Shown in pieces: positions 27,421 through 36,347 of a DNA stretch of 64,000 nt (positions are counted from its first letter, which is position 1; each line of letters opens with the position of its first letter). The stretch comes from an uncultured Paracoccaceae bacterium (GTDB lineage Bacteria > Pseudomonadota > Alphaproteobacteria > Rhodobacterales > Rhodobacteraceae): positions 124,001 through 188,000 of the forward strand of contig CANMAI010000004.1 of NCBI GenBank assembly GCA_947495795.1, written 5' to 3'. The translations under genes and the position numbers were made by a program. The notes beneath the pieces were generated by a model. The model saw only the letters and a list, made by a program, of their open reading frames with translations, was not told the DNA's origin and did not search any database.

Positions 27421-28989
27421 TCAGGACTTCTGGAACATGGCGAGCATGCGCCGCGTCACGAGGAAACCCCCGAAAATATTAATACCGGTCATGAAGACAG
27501 CGAGCGCTGCTAGCAGGATCACAAGGAAAGACCCTGAACCAATCTGCGTCAACGCTCCCAGAATGATGATCGAGGAGATCGCGTTGGTAACAGCCATCAG
27601 CGGCGTATGGAGGCTGTGCGCCACGCCCCAGATCACTTGGAACCCGACAAAAACAGCCAAAACGAATACAATGAAATGCTGCATAAAGCTTGCGGGCGCC
27701 ACCAGCCCGACGCTCAACAGAAGTGCCGCCCCAATCGCGATCAATGTCACCTGATTGCGTGTCTGCGCCTTAAAGGCCTCAACTTCTTCAGCCGCCAGCT
27801 CCTCCGGTGTCTTCTGAACAACTTTCTTGGGCTCTACTTTCGCAATCGCAGCGACTTTCGGGGGCGGTGGCGGGAAGGTTATCTCACCTTCATGCGTCAC
27901 CGTCGCACCCCGGATCACGTCATCCTCCATATTCACAACGGGTACGCCATCTTTCTCAGGCGTCAGATCCGTCATCATATGGCGGAGGTTGGTTGAATAA
28001 AGCGTGGAGGATTGCGTTGCCATGCGGCTCACTAGATCGGTGTAACCGATCACCCGCACCCCGTTCTCCGTCTCGATCATCTGATCCATGACGGTCATAT
28101 CGCAATTTCCACCCCGCTCAGCCGCCAGATCGACAACAATCGAACCGGGCTTCATCGCCTCGACCATATCCTTCAGCCAGAGCTTTGGCGCATCCCGGCC
28201 CGGAATAAGCGCCGTGGTGATAACGATGTCTATTTCAGGTGCCTGCTCGCGGAAGAGCGCCAACTGCTTCTCGCGAAACTCGGGGCTCGAGGGCGCTGCA
28301 TACCCGCCAGTCGCCGCACCATCCTGACTGTCTTCAAAATCGAGGAACAAGAACTCAGCGCCCATGCTCTCGATCTGTTCTGCCACTTCAGGCCGCACGT
28401 CAAAGGCGCGCACGATGGCACCCATGCTCTGTGCTGCACCAATCGCAGCCAGCCCGGCAACGCCAGCCCCAATTACCAAAATCTTCGCTGGAGGCACTTT
28501 CCCCGCAGCCGTCACCTGCCCGGTAAAAAAGCGCCCAAAATTGTTGGAAGCCTCCACAACCGCCCGATAGCCGCCGATATTGGCCATAGAGGAAAGCGCG
28601 TCCATCTTCTGCGCTCGGCTGATCCGCGGCACCATATCCATCGCAATCGCCGTCACGCCCTTTTCCTTAAGCGTCTCCAGCAGCGCTTCATTCTGCGCAG
28701 GCCAGATGAACGAGACCAGTATCTGCCCCCGACGAAAGTGATCCAGTTCGCCACCCTCCGGTGCACGCACTTTCAGCACGATATCGGAAGCCGCATAAAG
28801 CGCCTCGGCACTGTCTACGACCTCAACACCGGCTTCCCGATACACCTGATCGGAAAACCGCGCCTTATCCCCGGCACCGCTCTGCACCACGCACTCATAT
28901 CCGAGCTTCTGCAATTGCTCCGCGCTCTGCGGTGTCAGCGCCACGCGCGCCTCGCTATCAAACACTTCCTTGGGCGCGCCTATCTTCAT
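27421..28989 (-). CDS. pntA: NAD(P) transhydrogenase alpha subunit (unsplit form)
   Basis: About 522 residues. Domain I binds NAD(H): [10 protein letters not shown] at the start, then [20 protein letters not shown]-like Rossmann sequence and a second half resembling alanine dehydrogenase. The C-terminal 140 residues carry the domain II spans, so this is the E. coli-type single alpha chain rather than the PntAA/PntAB split common in alphaproteobacteria. The start at 28989 is supported by GGAG ten bases upstream; an earlier ATG would add 23 residues with no family match. Confidence 0.94.
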   Translation of the reverse strand: MKIGAPKEVFDSEARVALTPQSAEQLQKLGYECVVQSGAGDKARFSDQVYREAGVEVVDSAEALYAASDIVLKVRAPEGGELDHFRRGQILVSFIWPAQNEALLETLKEKGVTAIAMDMVPRISRAQKMDALSSMANIGGYRAVVEASNNFGRFFTGQVTAAGKVPPAKILVIGAGVAGLAAIGAAQSMGAIVRAFDVRPEVAEQIESMGAEFLFLDFEDSQDGAATGGYAAPSSPEFREKQLALFREQAPEIDIVITTALIPGRDAPKLWLKDMVEAMKPGSIVVDLAAERGGNCDMTVMDQMIETENGVRVIGYTDLVSRMATQSSTLYSTNLRHMMTDLTPEKDGVPVVNMEDDVIRGATVTHEGEITFPPPPPKVAAIAKVEPKKVVQKTPEELAAEEVEAFKAQTRNQVTLIAIGAALLLSVGLVAPASFMQHFIVFVLAVFVGFQVIWGVAHSLHTPLMAVTNAISSIIILGALTQIGSGSFLVILLAALAVFMTGINIFGGFLVTRRMLAMFQKS

Positions 28990-29129
28990 CGCGGTCAGGC
29001 TCCTTCGGTCTAGGTACATGGGCTCCGCAACCGGACGGGGCGGATTCGAGACGTTCATAATGGTTTAACGAGCAAGATTGTCCAATGCGAGGGCCAAGTT
29101 CACGAAATTAGACTGCAGATCAACTCCAC

Positions 29130-29363
29130 TCAGCCAAATAATCGGGGCTTCAGTTTCAGAAGTGTTTCGCAAACTTCCCTGCTGGCGATCTGTCCGGCGG
29201 CCACTCCGCTTTCGATGGCACTCGCCTGCAGAAAGGCCGCCACAAGCTCGGGGTTTGCGGCTGCATGCCCTGCGCCAAATACAGAATCAATGGCATCCCG
29301 AGCTGCCGTAAGGTAAGCTTTCGTCGTCTCGATCGCCCTTGTTTTATTGAGTTTACTATCGAT
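29130..29363 (-). CDS. Small helical protein of unknown function, apparently with an ATC start
   Basis: This 77-codon frame is not found by ATG-based searches. It encodes an Ala-rich, helical protein (NKTRAIETTKAYLTAARDAI, then GHAAANPELVAAFLQASA) ending in LKPRLFG. Codon use and composition resemble genuine genes, unlike the overlapping minus-strand frame. A perfect GGAGG (29372-29376) lies eight bases before the ATC at 29361-29363, the only suitably placed codon. No ATG, GTG or TTG lies in frame between the upstream in-frame stop and this point. Either ATC is used as a rare start or the gene has lost its start. The family is not recognised; it ends 140 bases before pntA. Confidence 0.55.
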   Translation of the reverse strand: MDSKLNKTRAIETTKAYLTAARDAIDSVFGAGHAAANPELVAAFLQASAIESGVAAGQIASREVCETLLKLKPRLFG

Positions 29364-29558
29364 TGGAAAATCCTCCGATTTTTGTCGATTTGACGTATTT
29401 TTGCCAAAATGTAGTGTCCTGCGGCTGCGAATCTCTAATTATCGGCATATGTGTCGCCCGTGGTACACAGAAAGCGCTTTGCATGTTTTAGGCGCTATTA
29501 TTTATGCCTTAGAAAGCGGGAAAGAGCGGTAGTACGTGCGCAATCATTGGGGAATGCT

Positions 29559-30608
29559 GTGAAAGTGTGGAACAACAGTCGCATTAGGATAGGCCGGAGG
29601 GCGCTGATTGGTGGCCTCGCCGGTTCTCTTATATTGCCCTATGCTCCACAAAAAGCTGCGACACAGTGGGTAGATCGCAAGCGTCTTTCGGATGCAAGCA
29701 CCGCTGCAAGCAATATCAAGCAGCTCAACAGCCTCAGTATATCTGTGCGCAATGAAGTACATCTTGCGGCTGCATATCGCGGCCCAGGCCTAAACACTCC
29801 GGTCAACGTAAAATCGGTGTCAAAAACACTTATGGCCACGCTTGTGCTGATTGCCATGGATAAGGGCATTCTGTCCGGCCCGTCTCAACCCATGCTGCCG
29901 CTGCTGGGCGAACTTGCGCCAAAGGGTCTCGATCCGCGCGTAAACGATATCACTCTCGATCACCTTCTTTCCATGCGCAGCGGGCTGGTACGCACCTCCG
30001 GGCCGAATTACGGAACATGGGTCAACTCGTCTGATTGGATCAGCTATGTGCTGACCGAACCTGCCACATCGCGGCCAGGCACGCAGATGAGCTATTCCAC
30101 AGGCGATTATCACCTTCTGTCCGCGATCCTCACGTCTGTCACAGGCCGCAGCACACACGAGCTGGCGCAGGCTTGGATCGGCGAACCTCTCGATACGCCG
30201 TTACCGGAATGGAACCGCGATCCGCAGGGCATCTTCATGGGCGGCAATAACATGGCGATCAGCCCCAACGGGTTACGCCGCTTCGGAGAAATGGCATTGG
30301 CTGGCGGTGTGTTTGGTGGCAAGCGCATCGTCAGCGAAGAAAAGCTGCGCGCCGCATGGACACCCCGCGCGCGCTCACCTTTCTCCGGCCATCAATACGG
30401 TTACGGCTGGTTTCAGACGCTCATGTCAGGCGTCCGTGTGTATTACGGTCGGGGGTATGGCGGCCAGATGATCTACGTTATCCCGCAGCGCGAGACAGTC
30501 GTTATCATGACATCCGACGCCACGCAGCCTGCCCGCAGCTCGGGCCATGGTGGCGTGCTCAACCGATTGATGGCTGATAGCATTCTACCCGCCATCTCAC
30601 GGGCCTGA
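29559..30608 (+). CDS. Serine hydrolase of the beta-lactamase/class C fold
   Basis: A 349-residue exported protein from a GTG start preceded by GGGGA. The leader contains a twin-arginine-like motif (RIGRRALIGGLAGSLILPYA). The catalytic S-x-x-K is SVSK (about residues 86-89), followed by the LDHLLSMRSGL helix typical of esterase/penicillin-binding-type members. The second motif is YST rather than Y-x-N. The C-terminal half has YGYGWFQT and YGRGYGGQMIYVIP, as in EstB/AmpC-like hydrolases. It may be an esterase or a D-amino peptidase; true beta-lactamase activity is not implied. Confidence 0.85.
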   Translation: MKVWNNSRIRIGRRALIGGLAGSLILPYAPQKAATQWVDRKRLSDASTAASNIKQLNSLSISVRNEVHLAAAYRGPGLNTPVNVKSVSKTLMATLVLIAMDKGILSGPSQPMLPLLGELAPKGLDPRVNDITLDHLLSMRSGLVRTSGPNYGTWVNSSDWISYVLTEPATSRPGTQMSYSTGDYHLLSAILTSVTGRSTHELAQAWIGEPLDTPLPEWNRDPQGIFMGGNNMAISPNGLRRFGEMALAGGVFGGKRIVSEEKLRAAWTPRARSPFSGHQYGYGWFQTLMSGVRVYYGRGYGGQMIYVIPQRETVVIMTSDATQPARSSGHGGVLNRLMADSILPAISRA

Positions 30609-30800
30609 AGCGTTTCAAAATTAGTCTGAAACACCAGGCCTTGGAAAGCCTGAGAGCGCTAGCAGCGCATCAGGGTTCTGACGATTCAGATGTCTGGGAA
30701 CGCTTGAGCACTCAAACCCTCCCTGATTAAAACTGCGAGGAGCGACTGGATCACTCCAACTTTCAGCAGTCAAGGTGCCTCCCGAACTGCCAACAGAGCC

Positions 30801-31622
30801 TCATGGCCTTGGCTTTGGTCGAACAGTCGGCACCTCTTCTCTCGGCCGCGCCCGGGGCGGTGCAACCTGCCCGATCTCAGGCGGCAGCCCTTCGCCTGCC
30901 ATTGTCACACCCTGCACAACGTCGCTCAACACAGCACTGGCCTCAGCTTTCGCAGCCGCATCGTCTGCCTCAGCAATCAGGGCAAGCAGCAGGATTTGTG
31001 CCTCTGATGTTTTACCCTGCGCCGCCCAAATTGCCGCTCTCTCCAACCGTGTCGCATGCGTCTCTGGTGTTTGCGAAAGATCCTCCAGAGCTGCATCCAG
31101 CCTGCCCAGCGCGCGACGCACGGATGCACGATGGCGGTAAAGATCCGCACTTGGCACGGCTTCAATCATCCGGGTCAACAGCACGTCCGCTTCCGCCCAG
31201 TTGCCTAACTCCAGCTCAACACTCGCAAGATCAGGCAAGTAGTGCTGCGCATCGGGTTCCAGAGCTCCGGCTGCCTTCAAGGTCTCCCGTGCCAAAACGA
31301 TCTCCCCAAGTTCCAGCCAAAGCGCCCCTGCGTCACTGAACAAGAGAGCCCGTGTCGCGCTTGAGATCACGGCCCTCGGGCTTTGCGCAAGCTCCGTCAG
31401 CTTTGTTGCTGCAACCCGCGTAGCACCCGACGCCTGAAGGGCCGCGATTTCACAGAGCCGTGCTGGCGTGCCGCCCCCAAGCGTAATCCATTGCGCGGCC
31501 TGCTCACGCACAGCCTCTGGAGCGTCAGCAACTTCAGCCCGGCAAGCTTGAAGAGAGCGGATCTCAGCGCGCGCACTCGCGGCAAAGGCCACGAGGATCA
31601 GCATCATGCAGAGGCTTCGCAT
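30801..31622 (-). CDS. Secreted tetratricopeptide-repeat protein
   Basis: A 273-residue protein with a Sec signal peptide (MRSLCMMLILVAFAASARAE). The mature part is a series of paired helices with TPR spacing, clearest at LPDLASVELELGNWAEADVL and HRASVRRALGRLDAALEDL. The last 30 residues are Pro/Arg-rich and probably disordered. TPR proteins of this size usually scaffold envelope complexes; no partner is visible. It is divergent from the SDR gene with 54 bases between starts. Confidence 0.8.
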   Translation of the reverse strand: MRSLCMMLILVAFAASARAEIRSLQACRAEVADAPEAVREQAAQWITLGGGTPARLCEIAALQASGATRVAATKLTELAQSPRAVISSATRALLFSDAGALWLELGEIVLARETLKAAGALEPDAQHYLPDLASVELELGNWAEADVLLTRMIEAVPSADLYRHRASVRRALGRLDAALEDLSQTPETHATRLERAAIWAAQGKTSEAQILLLALIAEADDAAAKAEASAVLSDVVQGVTMAGEGLPPEIGQVAPPRARPREEVPTVRPKPRP

Positions 31623-31676
31623 TCCAGTGTCTTCCCGCTACGGTTCCTGTTGGAGATTTAAACAGGGCGGACACAA

Positions 31677-32540
31677 ATGGCAAAGCAACACCTTCTTGCG
31701 CTGGGGTTCGGATTTACTGCGGCTGAACTTTCCCGTGCGGTGATCGCTCAAGGCTGGAGGATGACGGGGACAACGCGAAGCGCGGGCAAGCTCGAAGATA
31801 TCGCGAAAACGGGTGCCGATGCGGTGCTTTGGCCCGGCACCGATCTCGGGCCCCTTCTCCAGACAGTCACCCACATCGTTTCCTCGGTTCCCCCCCGCGA
31901 TAGCGGCGATCCAGCCTACGACCTGCTCAAAGCCCACATTGGCCAGATGCCCGCACTCAGATGGGTTGGCCTTCTCTCGACAACGGGTGTCTACGGTGAT
32001 CACAACGGCGATTGGGTGGATGAGAACACCCCCCTCGTTCCCAACGGTCATCGCGGCGGCCTGCGTGCCGGGCAGAATGCAAAATGGTTGAGCCTCTGGC
32101 GCGAACACGATCTCCCCATCCACGTCTTTCGTCTCGCCGGCATCTACGGTCCCGGCCGCTCCGCGCTCGATAAAATCCGGGATGGCACCGCCCGCCGTAT
32201 CGTGAAACCGGGCCAGATGTTCAGCCGCATCCATGTGGAGGATATCGTGCAGGTGCTGCTGGCATCCATTGCTCGCCCGGCCCCCGGCACCGCCTACAAC
32301 GTCGCAGATAACAAGCCATGCCCACCACAAGACGTGATCGAAGAGGCGGCAAACCTTCTCAACGCACCTGTCCCACCGGATATCGACTTTGAAACCGCCG
32401 ATATCTCCCCGATGGCCCGCAGCTTTTACGCAGATAACAAACGTGTCCGAAACACCCGCATAAAGGAGGAGCTCGGCGTCACCCTCCGCTATCCCGATTA
32501 CCACGCGGGCCTCCGCGCCATTCTCGCCGCGGACGCCTGA
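31677..32540 (+). CDS. SDR-family NAD-dependent epimerase/dehydratase-like protein
   Basis: A 287-residue extended SDR with a Rossmann start (HLLALGFGFTAAELSRAV) in which the Gly-rich motif is relaxed to GFGFTA. Later segments are typical: VGLLSTTGVYGDHNGDW, IHVFRLAGIYGPGRSALD and MFSRIHVEDIVQVLLASI. The pattern fits the YeeZ-like group of putative sugar-nucleotide epimerases. No substrate can be named. Its stop is eight bases before the structured leader of the YjbH gene. Confidence 0.85.
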   Translation: MAKQHLLALGFGFTAAELSRAVIAQGWRMTGTTRSAGKLEDIAKTGADAVLWPGTDLGPLLQTVTHIVSSVPPRDSGDPAYDLLKAHIGQMPALRWVGLLSTTGVYGDHNGDWVDENTPLVPNGHRGGLRAGQNAKWLSLWREHDLPIHVFRLAGIYGPGRSALDKIRDGTARRIVKPGQMFSRIHVEDIVQVLLASIARPAPGTAYNVADNKPCPPQDVIEEAANLLNAPVPPDIDFETADISPMARSFYADNKRVRNTRIKEELGVTLRYPDYHAGLRAILAADA

Positions 32541-32547
32541 GAAATCC

Positions 32548-32618
32548 CTATACCACCTTGCCAGGCCCCCACTTTTTGTGGAATGCCGAAAGCACGGCAA
32601 AGAATAGAGGTGGTATAG
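32548..32618 (+). promoter_or_regulatory. Structured leader sequestering the ribosome-binding site of the YjbH gene
   Basis: CTATACCACCT (32548-32558) and AGGTGGTATAG (32608-32618) are perfect 11-base complements. The second arm contains the AGGTGG ribosome-binding site and the first base of the GTG start. Between them are two smaller hairpins, CCAC/GTGG with a T5 loop (32569-32581) and TGCCG/CGGCA with a 6-base loop (32584-32599), giving a three-way-junction shape. An alternative TTGCC/GGCAA pairing could extend the outer stem. A cis-acting RNA switch or thermosensor is plausible. Confidence 0.6.
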
Positions 32619-34690
32619 TGCGGGTCTTGGGTGTGCTTATGGGTTTGGCCTTGCCGAGTGCGGCTTTTCCCGAAGGGCTGACATACAATCTCTACGGCAA
32701 TCCTGGCCTCATTGAATTGCCAAGCGCCGAAATGGCACCCGATGGCGAGCTTTCGGTATCCTACGGACAATTTGCCAACACACGGCGCACGGCGGTCAAC
32801 TTTCAGATCCTGCCACGCGTGAATGGCACAATCCGCTTTGCCACGATCAATGATTTTAACACCGATGGCTCGTCTGAAAGCTTCCGCAGCTTCGACCTCC
32901 GAGTCCAGCTGATCGAGGAAAATGCATGGATCCCCGATGTTGCCATCGGCTTCCGCGATCTTTTCGGCAATGGCGTGTATGGCTCTGAATACATCGCTGC
33001 CACAAAAGAAGTCCTGCCCGGCCTCAAACTCACCGGCGGCATCGGCTGGGGGCGGCTCGGCTCGGACAACAACATAGATGGCATCGGCTCCCGCACCCTC
33101 ACCGATCCCGGCGGCCGCCTTCAGTTTGACAGTTATTTCCAGGGCGATTTCGCGCCCTTCGCGGGCCTTGAATGGGCCACACCCGTCAACGGTCTCACTT
33201 TAACAGCCGAATACGTGCCCGATACCTACGCACCGGAAACAACAAACAGCAGCTTTGAGCGTGAGGTCCCGGTCAATGTCGGCCTCACATGGCAGCCCAA
33301 CCAGTCCATCGCACTCTCCGGATACTACATGCTCGGAGATGCCGCAGGCTTTCAGCTCACCTTCACCGGCAACCCCAACAGCCCACTCGCCCCGCAGGAT
33401 CTCGGCACCGCACCCGCACCGCTGCGTGCACGAGCGCCGGATGCCGATCGCAACACAAAATGGGCGGCTAAGGTTGAGAATCGCGATACACTTGTAAACG
33501 CCCTCACCGAAGTGCTGGCCGCCGATGGTATCGTTGTCGAGGAGGCGCGCATCGGCGGGCAGACCGCTGAGCTTTACATCTCCAACACCTCCATCCAGCG
33601 CACACCCAAGGCCATCGGCCGCACCGCCCGCATCCTCGCGGCCGCGATGCCCGCCTCTGTGGAAACCTTCCGCATCACCACGATAGAGCGCTGGCTGCCC
33701 ACAACCACAGCAGAGATCAGGCGAAGCGACCTTGAGGCACAAGTGGATCGCCCCGATGCGGGCATGAAAAGCTGGCAGACCACCCGGCTTCTCGATGCGA
33801 AAGCCTCCATCGAAGGCGATATGGTCTACCGTCGGCCGATCGAGAGCCGCTTTTCGTGGTCCCTCAATCCCAGTGTCCCCTTCAGCCTCTTCGATCCCGA
33901 TAGCGGGGTAGACCCGGATTTGCAGTTCGTCGCCCGCGCAAAGTATCAGATCTCCCGCGGTCTCAGCGTCTCGGGAGAGGTCAGTCGCTTCGTCATAGGC
34001 TCAGATCAGGAAACCGTCTCCACCTCCACCAGCACACTCCCCCGCGTCCGTTCGGATGCAAATCTGTACTTTTCCGGCCGCGACTTTGAGCTGGAACGGC
34101 TGACGGGTGACTACGTCTTCAAACCAGCTCCGGCACTCTACGGCCGTGTCACGGCAGGTTACCTCGAACGCATGTTCGCAGGCGTATCAACAGAGCTTCT
34201 CTGGGCACCCACAAACTCAGATATCGCCTTGGGCGCAGAGCTTAACTATGTCCAGCAACGCGAGGTTGATGATCTCTTCGCGCTACAGGATTACGATGTT
34301 ATCACTGGCCACGGCTCCATTTATTGGAACACCGGTTTTTACGGCCTCGAAGCACAGCTCGATATGGGCCGGTACCTCGCAGGCGATTGGGGGGCCACAG
34401 CCACACTCTCCCGCCGCTTCGCCAACGGGTGGGAGGTTTCGGGCTACATCACCCGTACTGATGTCTCCCCATCCGAGTTTGGCGAAGGCAGCTACGCAAA
34501 GGGTGTCGAAATCACTATGCCCCTCCGCTGGGGCCTGCCGTTTGAAAGCCGCTCGCGTGCCACGCTCGATCTGTCGGAGTTTGACCGCGATGGTGGTGCG
34601 CGCCTCCGCGTAGCCGGGCGCCTTCACGAGCGGATCCGAAATACCGATGGTGCGAGCCTGGAGGGCCAATGGGGCGCTTTCTGGCAATAA
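32618..34690 (+). CDS. YjbH/GfcD-family outer-membrane exopolysaccharide protein
   Basis: About 690 residues from the GTG at 32618 (ribosome-binding site GAGGTGG), with a signal peptide LGVLMGLALPSAAFPEG. The mature start YNLYGNPGLIELPSAEMAPD is the hallmark of YjbH-domain proteins. The C-terminal half alternates amphipathic strands, as expected of a beta-barrel (QISRGLSVSGEVSRFVIGS, WGATATLSRRFANGWEVSGY). In E. coli the YjbEFGH/GfcABCD products act in exopolysaccharide or group 4 capsule export. The YjbF homologue follows with a 22-base overlap. Confidence 0.88.
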   Translation: MRVLGVLMGLALPSAAFPEGLTYNLYGNPGLIELPSAEMAPDGELSVSYGQFANTRRTAVNFQILPRVNGTIRFATINDFNTDGSSESFRSFDLRVQLIEENAWIPDVAIGFRDLFGNGVYGSEYIAATKEVLPGLKLTGGIGWGRLGSDNNIDGIGSRTLTDPGGRLQFDSYFQGDFAPFAGLEWATPVNGLTLTAEYVPDTYAPETTNSSFEREVPVNVGLTWQPNQSIALSGYYMLGDAAGFQLTFTGNPNSPLAPQDLGTAPAPLRARAPDADRNTKWAAKVENRDTLVNALTEVLAADGIVVEEARIGGQTAELYISNTSIQRTPKAIGRTARILAAAMPASVETFRITTIERWLPTTTAEIRRSDLEAQVDRPDAGMKSWQTTRLLDAKASIEGDMVYRRPIESRFSWSLNPSVPFSLFDPDSGVDPDLQFVARAKYQISRGLSVSGEVSRFVIGSDQETVSTSTSTLPRVRSDANLYFSGRDFELERLTGDYVFKPAPALYGRVTAGYLERMFAGVSTELLWAPTNSDIALGAELNYVQQREVDDLFALQDYDVITGHGSIYWNTGFYGLEAQLDMGRYLAGDWGATATLSRRFANGWEVSGYITRTDVSPSEFGEGSYAKGVEITMPLRWGLPFESRSRATLDLSEFDRDGGARLRVAGRLHERIRNTDGASLEGQWGAFWQ

Positions 34691-35358
34691 CGCTCGTCTT
34701 CCTCGCCGCCTGTTCCAGCGAAGGGGCCGGCCCCATCACCGACGCAGTAGTGGAGCGTGTGAAAGGTGCGTTGCCGGGCGGCGAAGAGGCCAAGCCCGAA
34801 GGCCCCGCACCCATAAAGATCACCCGCGCCATGGTGGAAGCCGCCGGAGCGGCGATGGTGCGCGGCGGGCTCCTTTCCGAGAATGCCCGTTCCCTCTTCT
34901 CCGGCCTCTCGGAAAATGGTGGCTATGTCACCTACATCTCTCGCTTCAATCAATCGCTTACGCTCCGTGGAAGCCTGATCACAGGCACACGCGGCCTCGG
35001 CCACGATCTCCTCTCCGTCACGCCCGATAAGCGCGACCCTCTAATAACACCCACACCCGTCGAAGACTGGCCCGGCAGCATCGGCCGCCGCTATGTCTTC
35101 CCCGGTACCGGCCCGGTTGGGCAGATCATCGAAGTTCGTTGCAGCTACACAATCGAGAAACCGCTGGAAATGGAGATTGTGGAAGTCATTCATACGGGCG
35201 TTCAGGTGCGCGAAGATTGCGTCGGCCCCGGCATCTTTTTCCAGAACCAGCATTTCGCAGATGGCGAAACAGGTTTCGTCTGGCGTTCCCAGCAGTGGAT
35301 CGGCAATAAGCAGGGCACACTTGACCTTGAGATTATAGAGCCTTTCACAGGAGGTTAG
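34669..35358 (+). CDS. YjbF/GfcB-family lipoprotein
   Basis: A 229-residue lipoprotein with a short leader and lipobox (LVFLAAC, Cys about residue 15). The body contains GGYVTYISRFNQSLTLRGSL and TRGLGHDLLSVTP, which match the YjbF/YmcC (GfcB) family of the exopolysaccharide locus. The start overlaps the YjbH gene by 22 bases, so the two are cotranslated. YjbE and YjbG homologues are absent nearby, so this is a reduced locus. Confidence 0.85.
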   Translation: MGRFLAITLVFLAACSSEGAGPITDAVVERVKGALPGGEEAKPEGPAPIKITRAMVEAAGAAMVRGGLLSENARSLFSGLSENGGYVTYISRFNQSLTLRGSLITGTRGLGHDLLSVTPDKRDPLITPTPVEDWPGSIGRRYVFPGTGPVGQIIEVRCSYTIEKPLEMEIVEVIHTGVQVREDCVGPGIFFQNQHFADGETGFVWRSQQWIGNKQGTLDLEIIEPFTGG

Positions 35359-35363
35359 AGGCC

Positions 35364-35981
35364 ATGCACCCGAACCCCACATTCCGCAAGACAGCACAAG
35401 CCCGCAACATCGCCTTCGCGCAAGAGCGTGGCTTTGGCGTGCTTACGCTCAACGGCCCGGAAATGCCGCTTGCGGCCCACATTCCCTTCACCCTCTCACC
35501 CGATGGCTCACATCTCGAAGCGCATGTTCTCCGCTCCAATCCGGTCTGGACAGCAATCGAGAACCCGCAAAAGGCGCGGATGATCGTCTCCGGCCCTGAT
35601 GGCTACATCTCGCCCGATTGGTACGAAGTGCCCGATCAGGTGCCCACATGGAACTACATCGCCGTCCACCTCACGGGCACGCTCCACCGGCTGCCGAGTG
35701 AGGCTCTCACACCACATTCCGCAGAGCTTTCCGCCAAATTCGAGGAACGCCTCGCACCCAAGAAACCATGGACACTGGATAAGATGACCCCGGAGGTTCT
35801 TACCCGGATGCAACGGATGATCGTACCAATAGCGATGGAAGTTGAGGATATCGACGGGACATGGAAACTCAACCAGAACAAGGATGATGAGGTGCGCCTG
35901 CGAGCCGCCAAAAAGGTGCAAACAACCAGCGGGCAGGAGCTTGCGGCCCTTGCGACGCTCATGAAAAACCCACCTGAATAA
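35364..35981 (+). CDS. PaiB-like FMN-binding protein
   Basis: A 205-residue split-barrel flavoprotein of the PaiB (FMN-binding negative transcriptional regulator) family. It begins MHPNPTFRKT and has the flavin-site segments HIPFTLSPDGSHLEAHVLRS and YISPDWYEVPDQVPTWNYI. The C-terminal KLNQNKDDEVR matches the family ending. In Bacillus, PaiB affects sporulation and protease genes. In Gram-negatives the role is unknown and may be enzymatic. An AGGAGG-type site lies just before the ATG. Confidence 0.87.
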   Translation: MHPNPTFRKTAQARNIAFAQERGFGVLTLNGPEMPLAAHIPFTLSPDGSHLEAHVLRSNPVWTAIENPQKARMIVSGPDGYISPDWYEVPDQVPTWNYIAVHLTGTLHRLPSEALTPHSAELSAKFEERLAPKKPWTLDKMTPEVLTRMQRMIVPIAMEVEDIDGTWKLNQNKDDEVRLRAAKKVQTTSGQELAALATLMKNPPE

Positions 35982-36036
35982 TTTGCGTAACGCTGGGTCA
36001 GCCCCTACATTACTCTGAAATAGAAGGAGTCAGACC

Positions 36037-36327
36037 TTGGCCGCACCGCTTGCCCCATTCGCCTGGACAGCTCTGCGCTTTGGCGCAATGGCTGCGACCG
36101 CCTACTATGTTTCCCGCCGAACCAGTGCAAAACCAAAGCATGTCTGGCGTGAGACAGCGCTTGATGATGTGAATGATGGGCTGGAAGTCACCACAGATCG
36201 CTCCGAAGGGGAGGCCAACACCCACAGCGCCGCCCGTTTTCGCCGCACGGTTCGGGTTGGCAACGGTCCCGGCATCGAAATTGATTTTGCGGCCCTCGGG
36301 CGTGTCCGCTTTCGCCGCGTTGAATAA
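36037..36327 (+). CDS. Conserved-looking small protein with one N-terminal hydrophobic helix
   Basis: A 96-residue protein from a TTG start with a strong AGAAGGAGT upstream. Residues 5-25 form one membrane-capable helix (FAWTALRFGAMAATAYYVS), followed by a charged region and a C-terminal beta segment (ARFRRTVRVGNGPGIEIDF). The orientation suggests a short membrane anchor with a cytoplasmic tail. I do not recognise the family. It lies 21 bases before a glutathione S-transferase gene and is probably cotranscribed with it. Confidence 0.65.
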   Translation: MAAPLAPFAWTALRFGAMAATAYYVSRRTSAKPKHVWRETALDDVNDGLEVTTDRSEGEANTHSAARFRRTVRVGNGPGIEIDFAALGRVRFRRVE

Positions 36328-36347
36328 CCCCTCATCAGGATACCAAC

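Noticed and set aside
29156-29407. Minus-strand 83-codon ATG frame before pntA
   Set aside because: Its sequence is Arg/Pro-rich and lies out of frame with the more protein-like frame at 29130-29363, whose ribosome-binding site is well placed.
30612-30632. Hairpin GTTTCA/TGAAAC after the serine hydrolase gene as a terminator
   Set aside because: The stem is short, the loop is nine bases and no T tract follows.
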